From Nitratiruptor sp. (GTDB lineage Bacteria > Campylobacterota > Campylobacteria > Campylobacterales > Nitratiruptoraceae), in assembly GCA_015494505.1 (NCBI GenBank), contig WGBB01000031.1, forward strand, positions 1 to 9,283: a stretch of DNA of 9,283 nucleotides, in the 5' to 3' direction. Position 1 is the first letter of the stretch. The number at the start of each line of letters is the position of its first letter. Below are positions 1 to 5,776 of the stretch, piece by piece. A program made the position numbers and the translations under genes. The notes under the pieces were generated by a model. The model was not told where the DNA came from. It did not search any database and saw only the letters and a program-made list of their open reading frames with translations.

Positions 1-127
1 CTTTAATAAAATTTGATTACAGGACAATTCTACAAATATTTTTTAAAAAATTCAGGAAAATTTCTGGCAAATTTACCAAAAAATAGGGATTTATGGCTAT
101 TTTTTACTTTAAGAAATGAAATTTTTG
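1..127. other. AT-rich intergenic region upstream of ftsK
   Basis: No gene can be supported here. The stretch is strongly AT-rich compared with the coding sequence to its right. It holds a 14-bp AT palindrome made of a T-run followed by an A-run (38-51), a 9-bp inverted repeat (78-86 / 97-105), and T-rich stretches of the kind that replace a -35 box in Campylobacterota promoters. On the minus strand a TAGAAT hexamer preceded by TTTG (27-36) could be the -10 of a gene reading leftwards out of the window, but this is weak. An ATG at 116 opens a 75-codon frame that lies mostly over ftsK in another frame and is not credible. Confidence 0.5.
78..105. repeat. 9-bp perfect inverted repeat upstream of ftsK
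   Basis: AAAAAATAG (78-86) and CTATTTTTT (97-105) are exact reverse complements separated by 10 nt. Each arm has only one G:C pair, so a hairpin would be weak. It lies just upstream of the ftsK -10 box, so it could be an operator, a poor bidirectional terminator for an upstream gene, or chance in AT-rich sequence. The pairing is seen directly; any function is a guess. Confidence 0.35.
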
Positions 128-141
128 TATAATTTTGGCAA
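103..141 (+). promoter_or_regulatory. Probable sigma70-type promoter of ftsK
   Basis: A perfect TATAAT lies at 128-133, preceded by a T-run and TG, as in many Campylobacterota promoters. There is no good TTGACA; TTTACT at 103-108 is the nearest match and its spacing is long (19 bp). Transcription would start near 140. That is downstream of the TTG at 135 but upstream of the Shine-Dalgarno at 145-149 and the TTG at 156, so this promoter bears directly on the choice of ftsK start. Confidence 0.55.
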
Positions 142-144
142 AAA

Positions 145-149
145 AAGGA
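145..149 (+). promoter_or_regulatory. Shine-Dalgarno that decides the ftsK start
   Basis: AAGGA sits 6 nt before a TTG at 156, which is ideal spacing. The in-frame TTG at 135 has no purine-rich match at a usable distance and would lie upstream of the predicted transcription start. The ribosome-binding site therefore favours 156 over 135. Confidence 0.6.
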
Positions 150-155
150 TACTCT

Positions 156-2480
156 TTGCGCCATTTTTTCTATCTATTAACCGCTTTTCTTTTCATTTAT
201 GTAGGAATATCCACTATTTTTGTAGATTTCCATTTCGTAGGAAAAATAGGGCAGGGACTGGGAAACTTCAATCGCACATATTTTGGAGCACTCGCATATA
301 TCTATCCTTTTTTGCTGCTTTATCCCCTCTATCTTTCATATAGACGCAATTTCAATGCACGAAAAAACGCTATTCTCGCACTCGGCTTGACACTCGCTCT
401 TTTTACGCTACTCTTGGCGCAAGCGTTACTCCTGCCGCAGCCATACGACGGTAAGATAGGGCACACTGTCACCCAAATTTTGGCTCCCTTTATCGGCACG
501 GCTGGTGTGTGGCTGCTCTTTTTAATGTTTGCGGGGCTCATCTATTTTACTCTTTGGGATGAGCTGGTGGCGGATCTCGATTTTCGAACACTCAAAAAAG
601 AGCGCCTCATCATCGACGAAGAAAAAGCGATTTTGCGTAAAGAGACTACTAAGAAGGAACACCCAAAACCATCCACACCGTCCGTCACCGTACCTTCATC
701 GCCAAAAGAGGAGCAACAAGTAGCGCCGACACGAAATGAAGAAGAGAAAGAACCCAAACGCCCCCGCATCAAACTAGTAAAAAACCCGGTGGCCCAAAAA
801 GTCCATACTCCCAAAGAGACTCCAAAAAGTTCGAAACAAAATGTTCCCAGTGAAGAGCTCAAAGAAAAGTCGCAAACTCCCAAGCCTCTCCAAGAGGTAC
901 AAGAACAAAAAAATAGAGAAACCATCAAAGAGTCTGAAGCGGCACAGCAGCCGACACAAACAACCTTGCAAACATCCAAACCGGTACAAGAGAAAAAAGC
1001 GAGCGTCAAAATAGTAAGCGAATTGGAGGAAAACAAGAAGCTCCTTGCGACGATCGAAAAAGGGAGTGTAGAAAAACCGAAAGATTTTCAGCTACCGCCG
1101 GTAGACTTTTTGCAAAAGCCTCCGGCCAAAAAACAGGAGATCAATGAAGAGGAGATTGACCGCAAAGTCCATGAACTTATCCAAAAACTCAAACAGTTCA
1201 AAATAGAAGGGGATGTAGTTCGCACCTATTCAGGGCCACTTGTTACCACCTTCGAATTCAAACCCGCACCGCATATCAAGGTTTCGAAAATTCTCAATCT
1301 CGCAGATGACCTGGCGATGGCCCTCAAGGCCCAAACCATCCGTATCCAGGCTCCGATACCTGGCAAAGACGTAGTGGGCATAGAGATTCCCAATGATGAA
1401 TTCGAGACCATCTATCTGCGTGAAATAATCGAAAGTGAAATCTTCAAAAAAGCTGCTTCACCGCTGACGATGGCGCTGGGCAAAGATATCGTAGGCAAGC
1501 CCTTTGTAACGGATCTCAAAAAACTTCCTCACTTGCTCATCGCAGGTACTACGGGTAGCGGTAAGAGTGTAGGGATAAACTCTATGCTCGTAAGCTTGCT
1601 CTATCGCAACTCCCCCGATAGACTCAAGCTCCTTATGATAGACCCCAAGATGCTCGAATTTAGCATCTACAACGACATTCCCCATCTGCTCACACCCGTC
1701 ATCACCAACTCCAAGCAGGCTGTGGTGGCGCTGAGCAACATGGTAGGCGAAATGGAGCGTCGCTATCAGCTTATGAGTCAGATGAAAACCAAAAATATCG
1801 AAGGCTACAACAAAAAGGCCAAAAAAGAGGGGCTTGAAGAGCTGCCCTATATCGTGGTGATCATCGACGAGCTTGCAGATCTTATGATGACCAGCGGCAA
1901 AGATGTGGAGTACTCCATAGCACGTTTGGCTCAGATGGCGCGCGCCAGCGGGATACACTTAATCGTCGCTACGCAGCGACCGAGCGTTGATGTGGTTACG
2001 GGACTTATCAAAGCGAATCTGCCTTCTCGCATCAGCTTTCGGGTAGGGCAAAAAATCGATAGCAAGGTCATCCTCGATGCTCAGGGAGCCGAGTCGCTAT
2101 TGGGCCGTGGGGATATGCTCTTTACGCCTCCGGGAGCTACCGGGCTTATTCGCTTGCATGCGCCTTGGGTGAGCGAAGAGGAGATAGAGCAAATCGTGGA
2201 ATTTCTCAAAGCCCAAAAAGAACCTGAATATGACGAGCGTTTCTTGGCCGAATCTTTGGGTGGTAGCAACGAAGGCGGCCAGACAGAGGCAGAGGAGCTC
2301 GACGAACTCTACGAAGAGGCCAAAAAGATAGTGCTCAGTGAGCGCAAAACCTCCATAAGCTATCTGCAAAGACGACTCCAAATCGGCTACAACCGCGCCG
2401 CACGTATCGTAGAGCAGCTAGAGCAAACAGGAATCCTCTCAGCCCCTAATGCCAAAGGAAACAGAGAGATTCTTGTATAG
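156..2480 (+). CDS. ftsK: DNA translocase FtsK (FtsK/SpoIIIE family)
   Basis: This is the septum-anchored, ATP-driven double-stranded DNA pump that clears and aligns chromosome termini at division and activates Xer recombination at dif. Numbering is from TTG 156 (774 aa). Four membrane helices lie at about 3-23, 43-62, 71-93 and 110-134. A disordered linker rich in K, E, P and Q covers about 150-330. The alpha/beta motor follows, with Walker A GTTGSGKS at 464-471, Walker B VVIIDE at 567-572 and the family motif TQRPS at 606-610. A winged-helix gamma domain fills the C-terminus (about 716-774, containing RKTSISYLQRRLQIGYNRAA), so the protein is complete. The linker is far shorter than in E. 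coli FtsK, as is usual in this phylum. A start at TTG 135 would add 7 residues but lacks a Shine-Dalgarno. Family assignment is certain; the start is probable. Confidence 0.95.
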   Translation: MRHFFYLLTAFLFIYVGISTIFVDFHFVGKIGQGLGNFNRTYFGALAYIYPFLLLYPLYLSYRRNFNARKNAILALGLTLALFTLLLAQALLLPQPYDGKIGHTVTQILAPFIGTAGVWLLFLMFAGLIYFTLWDELVADLDFRTLKKERLIIDEEKAILRKETTKKEHPKPSTPSVTVPSSPKEEQQVAPTRNEEEKEPKRPRIKLVKNPVAQKVHTPKETPKSSKQNVPSEELKEKSQTPKPLQEVQEQKNRETIKESEAAQQPTQTTLQTSKPVQEKKASVKIVSELEENKKLLATIEKGSVEKPKDFQLPPVDFLQKPPAKKQEINEEEIDRKVHELIQKLKQFKIEGDVVRTYSGPLVTTFEFKPAPHIKVSKILNLADDLAMALKAQTIRIQAPIPGKDVVGIEIPNDEFETIYLREIIESEIFKKAASPLTMALGKDIVGKPFVTDLKKLPHLLIAGTTGSGKSVGINSMLVSLLYRNSPDRLKLLMIDPKMLEFSIYNDIPHLLTPVITNSKQAVVALSNMVGEMERRYQLMSQMKTKNIEGYNKKAKKEGLEELPYIVVIIDELADLMMTSGKDVEYSIARLAQMARASGIHLIVATQRPSVDVVTGLIKANLPSRISFRVGQKIDSKVILDAQGAESLLGRGDMLFTPPGATGLIRLHAPWVSEEEIEQIVEFLKAQKEPEYDERFLAESLGGSNEGGQTEAEELDELYEEAKKIVLSERKTSISYLQRRLQIGYNRAARIVEQLEQTGILSAPNAKGNREILV

Positions 2481-2534
2481 TGTTACGATACTCAACACCC
2501 TCATTTTTTGCTGTTTCTCTTCGTAACACTATAC
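2475..2534. repeat. 14-bp perfect inverted repeat between ftsK and acnB
   Basis: GTATAGTGTTACGA (2475-2488) is the exact reverse complement of 2521-2534, with a 32-nt spacer. The left arm contains the ftsK stop codon (2478-2480). The right arm ends about 20 bp upstream of the acnB -10 hexamer, over the -35 region. The left copy extended to 2491, GTATAGTGTTACGATAC, is itself an imperfect dyad (GTATnGTnnnACnATAC). The right copy matches it in 14 of 17 positions. No T-run follows either arm, so it does not look like a standard intrinsic terminator. A pair of regulator sites or a long-loop hairpin are the main options. Confidence 0.7.
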
Positions 2535-2553
2535 CTTCCACTTTGCCAACATT

Positions 2554-2569
2554 TGCTACAATTTTTCAA
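2554..2569 (+). promoter_or_regulatory. Probable extended -10 promoter of acnB
   Basis: TGC followed by TACAAT (2554-2562) forms an extended -10 element in a T-rich context, giving a transcript start near 2569 and a leader of about 20 nt. No -35 box is recognisable. The leader carries a strong Shine-Dalgarno, AAAAGGAG (2577-2584), 5 nt before the ATG. This suggests acnB has its own promoter rather than relying on readthrough from ftsK. Confidence 0.55.
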
Positions 2570-2589
2570 ACACCCTAAAAGGAGTCTCA

Positions 2590-5169
2590 ATGAGCTTTAT
2601 CGAAGAATACAAAAAAGCCGCCGAAGAGCGTGCGAAACTAGGAATCCCTCCCAAGCCTCTTACTGCAGAGCAGGTCAACGAGGTGATCAAGCTGCTTAAG
2701 CAGGTGCCTATCGTAGAAGAAGAGTTCTTGATGGATCTGCTTCTTAATCGCGTGCCACCTGGCGTGGACGATGCGGCATACGTCAAAGCAGCATTTCTGC
2801 GCGACATTATCCAAGGCCACACGCAAACTGCAGCTATCAGTCCTAAACATGCTGTCGAAATTTTGGGTACTATGCTTGGAGGCTACAACGTCGGTCCTCT
2901 CGTAGAGGCTCTCGATCATGAAGACCCGGAAGTGGCCCAAGCCGCTGCAGATGCACTCAAAAAGACGCTTCTTGTATACGATGCATTCAACGATGTAGTC
3001 GAAAAAGCCAAAAACAACAAATTCGCAAAAGAAGTACTCGAATCTTGGGCGAACGCCGAGTGGTTCTTCAGCCGCCCGGAACTACCGGAATCTATCAAAG
3101 CCGTCGTTTTTAAAGTCCCCGGTGAGACAAACACCGACGACCTCTCGCCGGCCAGTGAAGCGTGGAGCCGAAGCGACATCCCACTGCACGCACTCTCTAT
3201 GCTCAAAGCCAAGATGCCCGACGCGCAAGAGACCATCAAAAAACTCAAAGAAAAGGGGCTTCCGGTCGCATTTGTAGGGGATGTGGTAGGAACGGGAAGC
3301 TCGAGAAAGTCCGGTATCAACTCCGTGCAGTGGTGGATAGGCGAAGATATCCCACACGTACCGAACAAACGCACCGGCGGTATCATCATCGGCGGTATCA
3401 TCGCTCCGATCTTTTTCAACACTGCCGAAGACTCGGGAGCACTCCCCATCGAAGCGCCTGTGGATAAACTCGAAACAGGTGACGAAATCGAAATCCGCCC
3501 ATATGAAGGAAAAATCCTCAAAAACGGCGAAGTGGTAAGTGAATTTAAACTCAAGCCAAACACACTTCCAGACGAGTACCGTGCAGGCGGACGTATCCCG
3601 CTCATCATCGGCCGCGGTCTCACACGCAAGGCACGGGCTGCACTCGGTATGCCCGAAGAAAATTTCTTCACACGACCAGAACAGCCTGCAGGTAAAGAGG
3701 GTGTGGGCTATACACTTGCGCAAAAAATCGTGGGTAAAGCATGCGGTATGGAGGGTGTACGCCCGGGAATGTATGTAGAGCCTGAGACGTTGACGGTTGG
3801 TAGCCAAGATACCACAGGCGCTATGACACGCGACGAGATAAAAGAGCTGGCAGCCTTGAGTTTTGGTGCAGACTTCGTGCTCCAAAGTTTCTGTCACACT
3901 GCAGCCTATCCAAAACCTGCAGATATCGAGCTGCAACACACGCTGCCGGAGTTCATTACCAGCCGCGGCGGTGTGAGCCTCAAACCAGGTGACGGCGTCA
4001 TCCACTCTTGGCTCAACCGTATGGTACTCCCCGACACCGTAGGTACGGGTGGCGACTCCCATACACGCTTTCCTATCGGTATCAGCTTCCCAGCCGGATC
4101 CGGTCTCGTGGCATTCGCAGCGGTTACCGGCTCTATGCCACTCAATATGCCGGAGTCCGTGCTCGTGCGCTTTAGCGGCGAGCTGCAGCCTGGCATCACG
4201 CTGCGCGACCTTGTCAACGCCATTCCATACTTTGCCATCAAGCAAGGTCTGCTCACTGTCGAGAAAAAGGGTAAGAAAAACATCTTTGCAGGACGCATCC
4301 TCGAAATCCAGGGCTTGCCGTTTTTAAAAGTAGAGCAGGCATTTGAGCTCAGTGACGCGAGTGCTGAGCGAAGTGCGGCGGCTTGTACCGTCGAGCTCGA
4401 TGAAGAGCCGGTCATCGAGTACATCAAATCCAACATCAAGCTCATCGAAAAGATGATCGACGCCGGCTATCAAGATGCCAGAACGCTCGAGCGCCGCAAG
4501 AAGAAGATGGAAGAGTGGCTCAAAAACCCAACCCTCATGAAAGCGGACAAAAACGCTGAATACGCTGCCGTCATCGAGATCGATCTCAACGAGATCACCG
4601 AGCCTATCGTGGCATGTCCGAACGACCCGGATGACGTAGCGACACTCAGCGAAGTGCTGGCCAATCCAAACAGACCGCACAAAATCGACGAAGTCTTCGT
4701 GGGAAGCTGTATGACAAACATCGGTCACTACAGAGCCTTAGGAGAAGTGCTCAAAGGCGAGGGACAAGTGCCTGTACGCCTCTGGATCGCGCCTCCTACG
4801 AAGATGGATGAAGAGGAGCTCATCGAAGAGGGATACTACTCCATCTTCGCTGCGGCAGGTGCACGTACGGAGCTTCCTGGATGTAGCCTCTGTATGGGTA
4901 ACCAAGCGCGCGTGCGCGACGGCGCGACGGTCTTTAGCACCAGCACACGAAACTTCGACAACCGCATGGGGAAAGATGCGAAAGTGTACCTGGGAAGTGC
5001 CGAGCTTGCTGCAGTGACTGCGATTTTGGGACGTATCCCGACAAAAGAGGAGTACCTCGAAATCGTGCCTAAAAAACTAGCGGGCAAAGAGGACAAAGTC
5101 TACACTTATCTCAACTTCGATCAAATCGACGAGAAACTGCTCGACGAGATGATCCATAAATATGTCTAA
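2590..5169 (+). CDS. acnB: Aconitate hydratase B (bifunctional aconitase / 2-methylisocitrate dehydratase)
   Basis: It interconverts citrate and isocitrate through cis-aconitate using a [4Fe-4S] cluster, in the cytoplasm. It serves the TCA cycle or, in autotrophic members of this phylum, the reductive TCA cycle. The protein has 859 aa, close to the 865 of E. coli AcnB. It has the B-type order: a HEAT-like alpha-helical N-terminal domain (about 1-160), the swivel domain 4 next (NTDDLSPA at 181-188), then domains 1-3. Cluster ligands are Cys707 (in GSCMTN), Cys765 and Cys768 (in GCSLCMGN). Active-site signatures include GGDSHTRF (487-494) and STRNFDNRMG (785-794). ATG is preceded by a clear AAAAGGAG. 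Apo-AcnB binds mRNA in other bacteria; whether this one does cannot be read from sequence. The family also works on 2-methylcitrate, but no methylcitrate genes are visible nearby. Confidence 0.97.
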   Translation: MSFIEEYKKAAEERAKLGIPPKPLTAEQVNEVIKLLKQVPIVEEEFLMDLLLNRVPPGVDDAAYVKAAFLRDIIQGHTQTAAISPKHAVEILGTMLGGYNVGPLVEALDHEDPEVAQAAADALKKTLLVYDAFNDVVEKAKNNKFAKEVLESWANAEWFFSRPELPESIKAVVFKVPGETNTDDLSPASEAWSRSDIPLHALSMLKAKMPDAQETIKKLKEKGLPVAFVGDVVGTGSSRKSGINSVQWWIGEDIPHVPNKRTGGIIIGGIIAPIFFNTAEDSGALPIEAPVDKLETGDEIEIRPYEGKILKNGEVVSEFKLKPNTLPDEYRAGGRIPLIIGRGLTRKARAALGMPEENFFTRPEQPAGKEGVGYTLAQKIVGKACGMEGVRPGMYVEPETLTVGSQDTTGAMTRDEIKELAALSFGADFVLQSFCHTAAYPKPADIELQHTLPEFITSRGGVSLKPGDGVIHSWLNRMVLPDTVGTGGDSHTRFPIGISFPAGSGLVAFAAVTGSMPLNMPESVLVRFSGELQPGITLRDLVNAIPYFAIKQGLLTVEKKGKKNIFAGRILEIQGLPFLKVEQAFELSDASAERSAAACTVELDEEPVIEYIKSNIKLIEKMIDAGYQDARTLERRKKKMEEWLKNPTLMKADKNAEYAAVIEIDLNEITEPIVACPNDPDDVATLSEVLANPNRPHKIDEVFVGSCMTNIGHYRALGEVLKGEGQVPVRLWIAPPTKMDEEELIEEGYYSIFAAAGARTELPGCSLCMGNQARVRDGATVFSTSTRNFDNRMGKDAKVYLGSAELAAVTAILGRIPTKEEYLEIVPKKLAGKEDKVYTYLNFDQIDEKLLDEMIHKYV

Positions 5170-5172
5170 AAC

Positions 5173-5192
5173 GAAGCGCCTCTTGGCGCTTC
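5173..5192. terminator. Hairpin between convergent acnB and lolA
   Basis: GAAGCGCC (5173-5180) and GGCGCTTC (5185-5192) form a perfect GC-rich 8-bp stem with a TCTT loop. Read on the minus strand the stem is followed by GTTTTAGA, a short U-tract, so it fits as the intrinsic terminator of lolA. On the plus strand, just after the acnB stop, no U-run follows, so acnB termination there would be less efficient. The stem overlaps the first two bases (forward coordinates) of the lolA stop codon. Confidence 0.65.
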
Positions 5193-5709
5193 ACTCTCGT
5201 ATGATATCCCACCCTTGCGGGATCTGAAAAGAAAAAACCTCCCCATCGATCTTGCCGTTTTGCTTCGGATCTATAAAGACGATCTCGTTGAGATTGTCGA
5301 GCCTATCTTTATAGCGAATCCTCCTGATGACACCGTTACTAAGAAAGATATCGATCTTCTTGTCTTTATAGGTAGCTACGTAGTGTTTGGGGGTGATTTG
5401 TTTCGCTTTTTCTAAAAGTGTGAAAAGATCCTCTTTTTTATCAAAACGCCGAAAGGTGGCTTGTTCGAGTTCGGGCTCAATAATGATGGCGCTAGAAGCA
5501 TCGATGTAAATCTCTTTGTGATGGGGCTTTTGGTAGAGCCATTTGATAGCAAAAGGCTGTTTGGAAAACCAGACCTCTCCTTCGTAGCGAAGCGTTCTGT
5601 TTTGATCGTTGGTTACCTTTTGGATGAAGTGGCTATGGAAGGTGGAAATGTTGATTTTTGCGGCCAGATGTGCTATAAAAAGACTCAAAATCAGCATTAT
5701 GCGTAGCAA
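5191..5709 (-). CDS. lolA: Outer-membrane lipoprotein carrier protein LolA
   Basis: This periplasmic chaperone takes lipoproteins released by the Lol ABC transporter and delivers them to the outer membrane. From TTG 5709 it has 172 aa. An N-terminal signal peptide (MLRIMLILSLFIAHLAA) fits signal peptidase I cleavage near residue 17. The mature part shows the LolA pattern: a tryptophan, Pro-Phe and Lys-Trp strand (EVWFSKQPFAIKWLYQKP), an acidic 'EPELEQAT' strand and beta-rich remainder. No lipobox cysteine is present. The start was chosen because GGAG at 5719-5716 lies 6 nt upstream. The open frame extends to 5832, but that would overlap secA and bury the signal peptide about 41 residues in. 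ATG 5697 is the alternative but is 18 nt from the Shine-Dalgarno. Sequence conservation in LolA is low, so the call rests on the motifs, the signal peptide, the size and the secA/lolC context. Confidence 0.85.
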   Translation of the reverse strand: MLRIMLILSLFIAHLAAKINISTFHSHFIQKVTNDQNRTLRYEGEVWFSKQPFAIKWLYQKPHHKEIYIDASSAIIIEPELEQATFRRFDKKEDLFTLLEKAKQITPKHYVATYKDKKIDIFLSNGVIRRIRYKDRLDNLNEIVFIDPKQNGKIDGEVFSFQIPQGWDIIRE

Positions 5710-5715
5710 AATAGA

Positions 5716-5723
5716 CTCCTTTT
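5716..5723 (-). promoter_or_regulatory. Shine-Dalgarno that decides the lolA start
   Basis: On the minus strand AAAAGGAG ends 6 nt before TTG 5709. Its first three bases are also the last bases of the 14-bp palindrome at 5721-5734, so a hairpin in the lolA leader would touch the site. The same AAAAGGAGTCT string precedes acnB. Confidence 0.65.
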
Positions 5724-5734
5724 CGTATACGAAA
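5721..5734. repeat. 14-bp perfect palindrome in the lolA-secA gap
   Basis: TTTCGTATACGAAA is its own reverse complement. It ends 6 bp before the secA -10 hexamer, so it covers the -35 to spacer region, and it abuts the lolA Shine-Dalgarno on the other strand. It could be an operator for a dimeric regulator acting on both genes, or a leader hairpin of lolA. The palindrome is seen directly; the role is inferred. Confidence 0.6.
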
Positions 5735-5737
5735 TTG

Positions 5738-5753
5738 TGATAAAATGATAGTA
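5738..5753 (+). promoter_or_regulatory. Probable extended -10 promoter of secA
   Basis: TGA followed by TAAAAT (5738-5746) is an extended -10 element, with no clear -35. Transcription would begin near 5752, giving a leader of only about 25 nt. On the opposite strand TACTAT (5753-5748) is a weaker candidate -10 for lolA, so the two promoters would overlap back to back. Confidence 0.5.
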
Positions 5754-5774
5754 CCTTTAGTAAAGGATATCCTT
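5754..5774 (+). promoter_or_regulatory. Overlapping palindromes enclosing the secA Shine-Dalgarno
   Basis: CCTTTA-G-TAAAGG (5754-5766) and AAGGATATCCTT (5763-5774) are both perfect inverted repeats and overlap at AAGG, the core of the secA Shine-Dalgarno (AAAGGA, 5762-5767, 9 nt before ATG 5777). The predicted secA leader therefore has a CCUU-type anti-Shine-Dalgarno on each side of the site, giving two mutually exclusive small hairpins. The loops are tight and the stems short, so their stability is uncertain. Confidence 0.45.
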
Positions 5775-5776
5775 CG

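Noticed and set aside
116..343. 75-codon ATG frame upstream of and overlapping ftsK
   Set aside because: Its ATG precedes the predicted transcription start, has no good Shine-Dalgarno, and the rest is an out-of-frame reading of the ftsK membrane domain.
542..1036. 164-codon minus-strand frame opposite the FtsK linker
   Set aside because: The Ser/Phe/Cys-rich product is the antisense of a Lys/Glu-rich linker; it has no domain and no start signal.
780..1140. Possible repeat array in the FtsK linker
   Set aside because: The K/E/P/Q-rich composition looks repetitive, but I found no regular unit in either the protein or the DNA; this is ordinary low-complexity linker.
2475..2534. Inverted repeat as an Xer/dif site or insertion-sequence end
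   Set aside because: The spacer (32 nt) is far longer than a dif core, there is no transposase, and no target duplication is visible.
3082..4245. 387-codon minus-strand frame inside acnB
   Set aside because: Same register artefact, composition unlike a real protein (rich in Cys, His and Arg in odd places), no start signal.
5215..5706. Plus-strand frames (66 and 81 codons) opposite lolA
   Set aside because: No ribosome sites and no domain; the minus strand gives a coherent signal peptide and LolA pattern over the same stretch.
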